From SZUA-22 sp963751695 (GTDB taxonomy: Bacteria > Bacteroidota > Ignavibacteria > Ignavibacteriales > Melioribacteraceae), in assembly GCA_963751695.1 (NCBI GenBank), contig CAVVVP010000004.1:368702-432701 (forward strand): a stretch of DNA of 64,000 nt. The letters run 5' to 3'. Position 1 is the stretch's first letter, and each line of letters opens with the position of its first letter. Of this stretch, positions 33,201-39,973 are shown one piece after another. Made by a program: the position numbers and the translations under genes. Under the pieces are notes generated by a model that saw nothing but the letters and a program-made list of their open reading frames with translations, ran no database searches and was not told where the DNA came from.

Positions 33201-33853
33201 CTGATGAAATAGCTGCAAACGTTAAAGGTACAATAGTTCATAAAATACTTGAAGAAGAAACATCAATTGATCAACTGCGGATTAGGATATCTCAACTACT
33301 AGAAAAGTTTGACAATAATTTGAGTGAGGACGAGAGAAGGAAAAGCTCCGACACAATTTATAAACTGTTATCGAATTATTATAGTTCTCAGATTTATAAG
33401 GAGATTCAAAATTATTCTAAATACGAGAATGAGTTTGAAATATACTCTAAAGTCGATGATTATTTCATCTTTGGAATTATTGATAAAGTAATTTTTGATG
33501 GGAAAAAAGTAAGAATCTACGACTACAAAACAGATAGCCTTGTAAGCTCATCCATTGAAACTAAAATGGAGAACTATAAATCACAATTAACATTTTACGC
33601 ACTGCTGATAAAAAAGTTGTATGATGATGTTGAGGAAATTGAGTGTAACCTGATCGTCTTAGAAGATTTGAATCAAGTTCCAAAGTTTAGTTTATCAAAG
33701 GATGAGATGCAAAATATTGAAAAGAGACTTAAAAAAATCATAATTAATATTCGAAACGAACAATTCACAAAAAACACTTCTCATTGTAAAAGTTGTTATT
33801 TTTCCGATTCGAAAAATCAATGTGTTGCTGAAAATCTTATCAAAACAAAATAA
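30299..33853 (+). CDS. AddA-like UvrD helicase-nuclease with Fe-S cysteines
   Basis: The 1184-residue protein combines a superfamily 1 helicase (Walker A TANAGSGKTF near residues 22-31, AITFTEKAAAEL, Walker B YFMIDEYQDTN, VVGDEKQSIYMFRGAD, MTIHASKGLEFPTVFLVDM, LLYVGVTRAQNSL) with a C-terminal PD-(D/E)XK nuclease (GTIVHKILEEE near 977, GIIDKVIFDGKKVRIYDYKT near 1060-1076). CPFKYY near 935 plus three Cys in HCKSCYFSDSKNQC at the end look like the Fe-S staple of AddB. It repairs double-strand breaks or processes DNA ends. It begins 2 bases after the kinase stop. No addB partner is in the window. Confidence 0.85.
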   Translation: MPNLTPYQLEALDHSKHISLTANAGSGKTFVLARRFLSILIEENISLSNVVAITFTEKAAAELYKKIATELESRINTSIVKSERSKLNSIRRQLVSAKISTIHSFCADLLKEFSPEAGIDANFTPIDKNRSDELITTTIEELTSEIIKSKNEFWEDYKKSIRLFGSKDIVSKHLKKMIDNRSTLLKLSESLYDKKSKNIANYISETFVEYFEKIFKDRIELIIIEVKSINDAILNADKNSEIAADVEELLSKSNSSDIYSSIIKLNEILGSILTNEKIRTRKYLSKNLREEFSVSVESIESYAEEFKPFDFSEDYEESHKELAIIGMSLFSLWFEVLEKYEEKKRQFGYLDFEDLLLVTQELLKSKEVLHALSERYKYFMIDEYQDTNETQYNIFIPILDYLRRGNLFVVGDEKQSIYMFRGADLEIFNKTKKDIQQSADEQSLLKLPHSFRLSPELTLLTNRIFSQLFINPNSIFNEVEYDELVCARKDSENSKVEFLISEIGDENSSEESEMIAKKILEITSDKSTDFKDIAILSRKRKSFSKIEESLINYKIPYLIYGGKGFYQRQEIYDLHNYLSFLVNPSNDAALIGILRSPFFCLSDLELYNISNVDAQVYFEKLKEKSLRDSKLTKICDLLKTHIQLSKSLQISLLIHQILIDTGYWAIVSSKTNSEQYISNIEKLITSANNFESQGLKTLFDFVNYLEDAINSAEDESQASLLSNENAVKLMTIHASKGLEFPTVFLVDMNSRGMDDRVKSKDLAIDKNFGLLTKTQSHGNYFDEYVSPPIVCMYNYISQKKALAELKRLLYVGVTRAQNSLYISSEIKRKKNGDFTPEKTSLLALLMEGLRLDDLGDDFRIEGNVRFMMEEDGKYLTKNENISLPISLKKEIGLESGKIEKESNISPEDVVISSKRIDDTIKNEIISATKIAVFNQCPFKYYLIYEIGFSGLHSLTSTQPITDLSREDSDEIAANVKGTIVHKILEEETSIDQLRIRISQLLEKFDNNLSEDERRKSSDTIYKLLSNYYSSQIYKEIQNYSKYENEFEIYSKVDDYFIFGIIDKVIFDGKKVRIYDYKTDSLVSSSIETKMENYKSQLTFYALLIKKLYDDVEEIECNLIVLEDLNQVPKFSLSKDEMQNIEKRLKKIIINIRNEQFTKNTSHCKSCYFSDSKNQCVAENLIKTK

Positions 33854-33868
33854 ATAGTGGAGTAAAAT

Positions 33869-35694
33869 TTGAAAAATCAGTTTTCATCTGGTGAAAATCT
33901 GGGCGGATTAAGAAATAGAAACGAAATTGATGATAAATTTAAGTGGAACTTAAAAGATATTTTAAAAATGATGAAGTATGGGAAGAAAGCTTTGCAAGTT
34001 TAGGGCAGAGAGCTAATAAACTTCCTGAGTTCAAAGGGACGCTTCATGGATCAGCAAAGAGCCTTCTTGCTTGTCTAAAGTATGATGAAGAGATAGGAAT
34101 GATTCTTGACAAACTCCATCTATATTCAATGCTTTCAAAAGATCTTGATCTTGGAAATGAAAAGTATCAGGGTATGTATGATAGATTAATTGTTCTTGCA
34201 TCCAAAATTTCTGCACTTTCTGCTTTTATCAAACCGGAGATTCTTCAGATCTCTGAAGATAAGATAAATTCTTTCATCGAAAGCGAAGAAGGATTAAAGG
34301 TATATCGACATTTACTGGATGATCTTCTTAGAACAAAGAAACATACACTTTCAGAAGCTGAAGAAATTATACTGGCAAACGCTTCTCCTGCACTTCAAAC
34401 TTCCTACAATACATTTGGTTTGCTTAATAATGCTGATCTAAAGTTCCCAAAAATTGAGGACGAGAATGGGGCTGAGCAAGAAATCTCCCACGCGCGTTAT
34501 ACTGCGGCAATGTATTCTTTAGACAGAGATTATAGAAAGAGGTTCTATAAGAACTACTATAAACCTTTTTTAGAATACAAAAATACGTTTGGATCACTAT
34601 TTAATGGTAACTTAAAATCTGATCTATTTCTATCAAAAACGCGAAAGTATAATTCAACTAGAGCACTTGCCCTGGATGCAAACAATATTCCACTATCGGT
34701 TTATGATAATCTTGTAAATTCAGTCAATGATAGACTCGCTCCACTGCATCGTTGGGCGGAATTAAAAAAGAGATATCTTGATATTGGTGAATTTCATGCG
34801 TATGATGCCTACGTTACCTTGTTTCCTTCAGTGAAGAAAAAATATTCTTATGAAGATGGAGTGAAGATCGTTTTAGAATCTCTTAAACCTTTAGGCGATC
34901 AATACATCTTGGATGTTAGACATGCATTCAATAATAGATGGATAGATGTCTACGAGACAAAGGGAAAGAGAAGCGGCGCTTACTCCTCTGGGACAACATT
35001 TGGAGTGCACCCTTATGTCCTGCTCAATTGGAGTGATGAATTAAATGATGTATTTACTCTCACTCACGAGATGGGCCACAATATGCATTCATTTTATACT
35101 GGTCAGACTCAACCGTATCCTTATGCAAACTATTCAATATTCGTTGCAGAAGTAGCATCAACGCTAAATGAAGCATTGCTTCTAGAACATTTGATTGAGA
35201 AAAGTGAATCAAAAGAAGAAAAGCTATTTTTGATTGAAAAGCATATCAATAACATCGTTACAACATTCTATCGTCAAACATTATTCGCCGAATTTGAGCA
35301 AGCAGTTCACGAGTTAAATCAAAGTGGCGAAGCTTTGACTCCAGATATTCTTTCGAAGATGTATGGAGAAATGCATATGAAATATTGGGGTAATGCAATG
35401 ACCTTGGATGAAGAAGAAACTTACACTTGGGCAAGAGTTCCGCATTTTTATTATAACTTCTATGTCTACCAATATGCAACAAGTTTTGCTGCTTCAGAAG
35501 CACTCTCGTTAAAAATCAAGGAAGAAGGGAATTCAGTGGTAGAAAAATATCTCTCTTTCCTAAAGGCCGGTAGTTCTGATTATCCAATAAACGTTCTAAC
35601 TAAGACCGGTGTTGATATGACTACCCAAGAACCAATAATTGCAGTAACAGAAAAATTGAATACACTTTTAAATGATCTCGAAGAATTGATATAG
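33869..35694 (+). CDS. pepF: oligoendopeptidase F, M3 family (one-base shift near 33960)
   Basis: This zinc metallopeptidase cleaves short peptides in the cytoplasm. The catalytic block is TLTHEMGHNMHSFYTGQTQP with a downstream zinc Glu in VAEVASTLNEALLLEHL. Other family marks are GVHPYVLLNWSDELNDVFT and YYNFYVYQYATSFAASEAL. The N-terminal 30 residues (KNQFSSGENLGGLRNRNEI, DDKFKWNLKDI) lie in another frame from a TTG at 33869 with GGAG 7 bases before it. One missing T in the run 33960-33963 restores KDI-FKNDEVWEESF. Restored length is about 608 aa, normal for PepF. Confidence 0.85.
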
Positions 35695-35708
35695 GAAGAG
35701 AAAATACG

Positions 35709-36725
35709 ATGAAAATTTACAATAAAGAAGATCTGAATAATTATGACCTTGCTCTTACATACGATGATATTAGCCTTGTCCCGACAGAAGTTTCAGAAAT
35801 TCGAAGCAGAATGGATGTTTCAACAATTACTCAGTTCATGGAGGAAGAATTGAACGTTCCTGTAATTTCAAGCCCTATGGATTCTGTAACTGGCTTAGAA
35901 ATGGCTCAAGAACTAACCAACCTTGGGTGTATTGGTGTTCTAAATAGATTTAACTCTACATTGGAGGATATAATTTCATATCCTGAAAACTTAAAGGATG
36001 TAAAAGCAGTATCAATAGCTCTAAATACAGATGAAAGCATTATTGAAAAACTTGCTGACCAGAAATTGATTATATGCATTGATACTGCAAATGCAAATAA
36101 CATTGCAGTCTTAAAAAAATGTGAGGAGATTAAATCACGTTACAAAGTGAGAGTTATGGTTGGAAATATTGCTCATGGAGAAACACTTAAGCAACTTGTA
36201 AATGCTGGAGCTGATTCTGTGAGGATTGGAATTGGAGGGGGAAGCGTCTGTACGACATCAATCCAGACTGGAATTGGTCTTGGTCAAGTATCCTCAATGC
36301 TTGATGTGTACTTTCAACGAGAAAAACAAAATCTAGATATTGCACTAATTGCAGATGGAGGGATTAAAAGTCCTGGAGATGTTTCTAAGGCTATTGCCCT
36401 TGGAGCTGATGCAGTAATGCTTGGACGTGTACTTGCGGGAACAAGAGAAACACCTGGAGAAGTTATAAAATACCAAGACCAATTATGGAAAAAGTACAGA
36501 GGCTCAGCTTCGTTTGGTGTAAAGATGAAGAATGAATTTATAGAAGGGGAAGAAACAATGGTTCCTTATAAAGGTGCCGTTAAAAATGTTGTTGATGGAA
36601 TTTCTGATGGTCTTAAAAGTAGTATGAGTTATATGAATTGTAAATCGATAAATGAATTAAAACTTACCGAAACATTTACGATTCTTTCAAATAGTTCATA
36701 CTTGGAAAGACTACCAAAAAAATAA
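35709..36725 (+). CDS. IMP dehydrogenase/GMP reductase family enzyme without CBS domains
   Basis: The 338-residue TIM-barrel protein has LTYDDISLVPTEVSEIRSRM, VPVISSPMDSVTGLEMAQEL, GADSVRIGIGGGSVCTTSIQ with the catalytic Cys, LIADGGIKSPGDVSKAIALG, ADAVMLGRVLAGTRETPGE and the flap region YRGSASFGVKMK...EGEETMVPYKGAV. The E-G-x-x-x-x-V-P-Y-K-G flap is shared by both IMPDH and GMP reductase. The regulatory CBS pair is absent, as in GMP reductases and short IMPDHs, so I leave the substrate open. GGAAGAG precedes the ATG; the gene follows pepF by 14 bases. Confidence 0.8.
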   Translation: MKIYNKEDLNNYDLALTYDDISLVPTEVSEIRSRMDVSTITQFMEEELNVPVISSPMDSVTGLEMAQELTNLGCIGVLNRFNSTLEDIISYPENLKDVKAVSIALNTDESIIEKLADQKLIICIDTANANNIAVLKKCEEIKSRYKVRVMVGNIAHGETLKQLVNAGADSVRIGIGGGSVCTTSIQTGIGLGQVSSMLDVYFQREKQNLDIALIADGGIKSPGDVSKAIALGADAVMLGRVLAGTRETPGEVIKYQDQLWKKYRGSASFGVKMKNEFIEGEETMVPYKGAVKNVVDGISDGLKSSMSYMNCKSINELKLTETFTILSNSSYLERLPKK

Positions 36726-36748
36726 TTACAATGTTTTTTGAGGATTAT

Positions 36749-37073
36749 TTAGAAGGATCTTCTCTTTTGAAAATGGTCATTTAGTATTGTAATTCTTCTC
36801 TTTTGCATATCTTTATAAGATTCGGAATTACTACCAAAGTCTGCTTGCAAAGCTTTTCTTTTAACTTTTGGATGATGTTGAATATAGTCGGATTTCTCAG
36901 CTTTACTTTTTACGATAACTTTTTGTAATAATTTTTCATTTACGCTAACTTCAGATTCGACTTTATCAAATTTCTTTCGAATATGATACGTTATATAAGA
37001 AATTAAAATTACAAACACAGATTAAAGTTCCAAATCCTACAAGACTCCAATAAATAATTGGCAGTAATTCCAT
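36749..37073 (-). CDS. small single-span membrane protein (frame broken near 37018)
   Basis: From an ATG at 37073 the minus strand gives MELLPIIYWSLVGFGTLI; a one-base shift near 37018 then joins it to VFVILISYITYHIRKKFDKV and a long basic, charged tail ending DHFQKRRSF. Together they form one perfect membrane helix with a positive-inside border, which argues for a single gene of about 107 aa. AAGGA lies 3-4 bases before the ATG. The family is not recognised. Confidence 0.5.
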
Positions 37074-37314
37074 AAATCCTTTTATATGATTCTAAAAAAC
37101 TATAATTATTTGTTAAAATACATCAATTTGAATACCATAAATTCTAAATACAACAAAAAAAAAGAATAAGTATTCTTCTTCATCAAATAGTAAAAGTTCC
37201 TGTAACTTATTTATAAACAAAAAGTTATGAAGGAATCTTATTTTGATCTTAATTCCTATTTTGCTAAATTTCCAAGCTCGAAATCAATTTATAAATAATT
37301 TAGTGAGATCAAAA

Positions 37315-37617
37315 ATGACCAAAGCCGATATCGTTGAAAGAGTTGCAGCGGGAACTGGATTGACAAAACTTGAAACCGAAGCAATTATTGAAGGTTTTCT
37401 CAATACAGTAATTCAATCTCTGAGAGAGGGAAATGGTATTGAAATAAGGGGATTCGGGAGTTATAGAGTAAAAAAGAAAAATGCTAGGTATGCAAGAAAT
37501 CCAAGAACTGGTGAAAAAGTTTTTGTTGATGAACATTATGTGCCTACATTCAAGTTTTCGAAAGATTTTAAATCCTCTGTTGATAGAGGAATGAAAGAAA
37601 AGGATAAAAATAAATAG
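37315..37617 (+). CDS. HU/IHF-family DNA-binding protein
   Basis: The 100-residue protein reads MTKADIVERVAAGTGLTKLE, IIEGFLNTVIQSLREGNGIE, IRGFGSYRVKKKNARYARNP and RTGEKVFVDEHYVPTFKFSK. The GFG turn, the N-P intercalating proline in the arm (ARNPRTGE) and the length fit HU/IHF. It bends and compacts DNA as a dimer. The ATG at 37315 matches the family start; upstream in-frame codons do not. The TPR gene starts 2 bases after its stop. Confidence 0.9.
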   Translation: MTKADIVERVAAGTGLTKLETEAIIEGFLNTVIQSLREGNGIEIRGFGSYRVKKKNARYARNPRTGEKVFVDEHYVPTFKFSKDFKSSVDRGMKEKDKNK

Positions 37618-37619
37618 TA

Positions 37620-38216
37620 ATGAAAGAAAAAAACTCGATTATGAACCAAAAGGAATTCAGCATAACTAAGATTGTCTACTTAGTATTATTCTTAATTATT
37701 ATCGGAATGGTAATTCTGCTTGGTTCTGATACATTTAAATCTCCTTTAGTTAGTACTACTCCGAGCAATGTTCAGCAAAATAATGCGGATGTTCATGGAG
37801 GTGCAGATCTTTCGAAACTTCAAGAGATTAATGATCTCGAGAAGCAATTGGAAGCTAATCCATCAAATCCAGAATTAGTCTTAAAATTAGGGCATTTACT
37901 GAATGATTCTGGATTCCACGAAAAAGCGATCGAGAAATATAAAGAATATCTTAAAACTAATACTCAAAATACTGATGTTATAGTTGATATGGGAGTTTGT
38001 TACTATCAACTTGGAGATTTTAAGTCAGCAATCTCTACAATGGAAGGTGCTCTCAAGATTGATCCGAATCATCAGATTGGCAATTTTAATTTAGGTATCG
38101 TAAATCTTTCTGCCGGCAATCATGACATTGCAATAGGATATTGGAAAAAAGCTGTTGAGATAAATCCAAATTCCAATATTGGCCAGAAAGCAAAAAGTTT
38201 AATAGAACAACATTAA
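37620..38216 (+). CDS. membrane-anchored TPR protein
   Basis: The 198-residue protein has a short cytoplasmic start, one membrane anchor (IVYLVLFLIIIGMVILLG, about residues 18-36), a linker, and three TPR-like repeats: PELVLKLGHLLNDSGFHEKA, DVIVDMGVCYYQLGDFKSAI, QIGNFNLGIVNLSAGNHDIA, ending NPNSNIGQKAKSLIEQH. The plan resembles tetratricopeptide factors of cytochrome c biogenesis or division, but no specific partner is visible. It is tightly linked to the HU-like gene and to the tiny ribosomal-type gene. Confidence 0.8.
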   Translation: MKEKNSIMNQKEFSITKIVYLVLFLIIIGMVILLGSDTFKSPLVSTTPSNVQQNNADVHGGADLSKLQEINDLEKQLEANPSNPELVLKLGHLLNDSGFHEKAIEKYKEYLKTNTQNTDVIVDMGVCYYQLGDFKSAISTMEGALKIDPNHQIGNFNLGIVNLSAGNHDIAIGYWKKAVEINPNSNIGQKAKSLIEQH

Positions 38217-38228
38217 AGGAGAAGGTAT

Positions 38229-38324
38229 ATGCCTTGCGGTAAAAAAAGAAAACGACATAAAATGTCAACACACAAGAGAAAGAAAAGACTTAGAAAAAAT
38301 AGACATAAAAAGAAAGTAAGGTAG
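38229..38324 (+). CDS. AURKAIP1/COX24-domain (mS38/bS22-like) tiny basic protein
   Basis: The 31-residue protein MPCGKKRKRHKMSTHKRKKR continues LRKNRHKKKVR. The K-M-x-x-H-K-x-K-K-R-L-R-K-N-R core is the bacterial form of the AURKAIP1/COX24 domain, related to mitochondrial mS38 and bS22, a component near the decoding side of the small subunit. AAGGAGAAGG lies about 4 bases before the ATG. Genes of this size are often missed. Confidence 0.8.
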   Translation: MPCGKKRKRHKMSTHKRKKRLRKNRHKKKVR

Positions 38325-38396
38325 TCTATTAGCCAGCTAGCATAAATGCATAATTCAGATAAAAATATGGCATTTATGAATTGATGAAAAGTTTAA

Positions 38397-38469
38397 GCCA
38401 ACTTAGCTCAGTTGGTAGAGCAAATCATTCGTAATGATTAGGTCAGCGGTTCGACTCCGCTAGTTGGCT
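38397..38469 (+). tRNA. tRNA-Thr (anticodon CGT)
   Basis: Acceptor arms GCCAACT and AGTTGGC pair fully with discriminator T. The D-arm is GCTC-AGTTGGTA-GAGC, the anticodon arm AATCA-TTCGTAA-TGATT gives CGT, and the T-arm is AGCGG-TTCGACT-CCGCT. CCA is not encoded. Confidence 0.93.
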
Positions 38470-38482
38470 CGGCAATTTGTTC

Positions 38483-38520
38483 TAAAGAGACTGTTTTCAC
38501 AGTTTCTTTAGAAGTTTTTT
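38483..38520 (+). terminator. terminator after tRNA-Thr
   Basis: TAAAGAgACTGT pairs with ACAGTtTCTTTA (38483-38510) and is followed by GAAGTTTTTT. Confidence 0.8.
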
Positions 38521-38637
38521 CTCTCCTCCAATTCCAATATTGACTTGTAAATTAATGGTTACTCATCAAAAAGTTAATCAAATTTTTAGCGATTTAAGAG
38601 CAGTGATCGGAAAAATTTGCTCCCAATATTTCTCATA

Positions 38638-38668
38638 GTGGGAAGTTTAAAAATGAATTTTTCGCCAT
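38638..38668 (+). repeat. decayed hairpin, relative of the one at 12597
   Basis: GTGGGAAGTTTAAAAATGAA then TTTTTCGCCA matches the GGCGGGAGTTCAAAATGGAC type with lost pairing. It lies 16 bases past the stop of the small gene at 38684, mirroring the layout at 13866-14064. Confidence 0.4.
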
Positions 38669-38683
38669 TAAATTTATAATTAA

Positions 38684-38821
38684 CTACTTCTTATCTTTCC
38701 GCTTCATCAATTCTTTTTTAGCCGCTTCAGGAGTAATATTTTTTTCCTTTGCTAACTTTAGAATTTCTGAATATGAAAATTTACTCTCTTTACTTTTTCC
38801 CGAAATCGGTTCTGCTTTCAT
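38684..38821 (-). CDS. small basic protein, paralogue of the one at 13906
   Basis: The 45-residue protein MKAEPISGKSKESKFSYSEI continues with LKLAKEKNITPEAAKKELMK and a basic end RKDKK. GAGAGG lies about 8 bases before the ATG. Its near identity to the product at 13906 over a 38-residue core, against poorer conservation of the DNA ends, supports selection on the protein. No known family is recognised. Confidence 0.65.
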   Translation of the reverse strand: MKAEPISGKSKESKFSYSEILKLAKEKNITPEAAKKELMKRKDKK

Positions 38822-39272
38822 TTTTTTCCTCTCTTAAGAAATTAATTCTGGATTGATTAGAATAAATTAGTTATTCAAGTCCAAATATCAAAAATAAAAA
38901 TGTTGTATCCAAACATTAGGGTGTTTGAAGTACTCAGACAAATTGAATACTTTCATTTATAATTTTAACATCATAGTAAGACAATAAATAAACTAAAAAA
39001 TAGAAGTTGTTTAGGGAGTTAAAATGGCTACTAAAAGGCAATTTGCATCTTTTAAGTGGGATTATCATTTAATTTCTCTTCCTTTGCACAAGAATTGCTC
39101 ACAAAAAAATTAACACTATCTAGTTGATCGGAGAAATGCTAAGTATGCCATAAGGCTGTTCCGGAAAATGAATCTGCACTTATAGATATCAATTGAGTAG
39201 ACATTTACCTTAGCCTCTTTCAGTTAGTGTAAAACTCATGAGTTGAGAGGGAGATTTTGATAAGAAATTAAT

Positions 39273-39575
39273 CTAGAGGTTTACAAACAAAATAACTGAT
39301 ATTATTAAAATAATGATAAGTGCAATCCAACCAAAAAGTTTCGCGATTCTTTTAGCTGCCCAGGAAAGTTGTTCAAATTTTCTATAAGAAATTGTTTCTT
39401 TCTGCGATTGCCCATCGTAGTCAAGTAATTCTTCCACAACGTACTTATCGTGAAGAACACTGGCGGTTTCATAATTACCTTCTGCTTCGGTCAAAGACCT
39501 AAACCACAATTCCTCATCATTCATTGTAGCACTTATTTCCCTGGCAATTTTTCTATATTTTTCTGAAATGCTCAT
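39273..39575 (-). CDS. tail-anchored small protein
   Basis: The 100-residue protein starts at the ATG at 39575 (MSISEKYRKIAREISATMND). A helical N-terminal part with EELWFRSLTEAEGNYETASV precedes a charged middle and one C-terminal membrane helix (LFGWIALIIILIISVILFVN). No family is recognised. No strong ribosome binding site is seen. It lies between the tRNA gene and the decayed tRNA copy, so it may belong to an old insertion. Confidence 0.55.
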   Translation of the reverse strand: MSISEKYRKIAREISATMNDEELWFRSLTEAEGNYETASVLHDKYVVEELLDYDGQSQKETISYRKFEQLSWAAKRIAKLFGWIALIIILIISVILFVNL

Positions 39576-39796
39576 CAATATTTATATCCAAAATAATCTA
39601 TAATAAGATACGATATGTCATATAAAATAATGGGGTTAAATTTATTGCCTCAAATAAGTTCTGGTTTTGCCTTTAAGGGAAGTTTTTGCGCTCACAAAGA
39701 TGGATGTGTAAACAATCCCTATTTTGATTTTTAAGCCAAGTCAACTCTAGGTTTCTTAATAAACTATCTTCATTAATATATTTTCCTTAACCTCAC

Positions 39797-39925
39797 CCAT
39801 AATGATTAGGACAGCGATTCAACTGTGCTCGGCGGCTCAGTAATTTATTCGAATGAGACTGATTTAACTGTTTCTTTAGGATTTCTCTACTTCCCACCAA
39901 TCCCAATTGGTAAATGGATAGTAAC
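39797..39925 (+). pseudogene. decayed copy of the tRNA-Thr 3' half and its terminator
   Basis: TAATGATTAGGACAGCGATT, then CAACTGTGCTCGGCGGCTC, GAGACTGATTTAACTG and TTTCTTTAGGATTTCTC follow in the same order as the intact tRNA, terminator and trailer at 38431-38560, with roughly three-quarters identity. The copy lacks the 5' half of the tRNA. Confidence 0.65.
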
Positions 39926-39973
39926 TAATCGAAACTATACTATATAGTCCAAAAATTATTTCCCGTTATATCT

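Noticed and set aside
33869..33963. Programmed ribosomal frameshift in pepF
   Set aside because: PepF is not known to use recoding, and similar homopolymer shifts occur in five other unrelated genes here.
39797..39925. Second functional tRNA gene
   Set aside because: The 5' half and anticodon stem are missing and the T-stem is mismatched.
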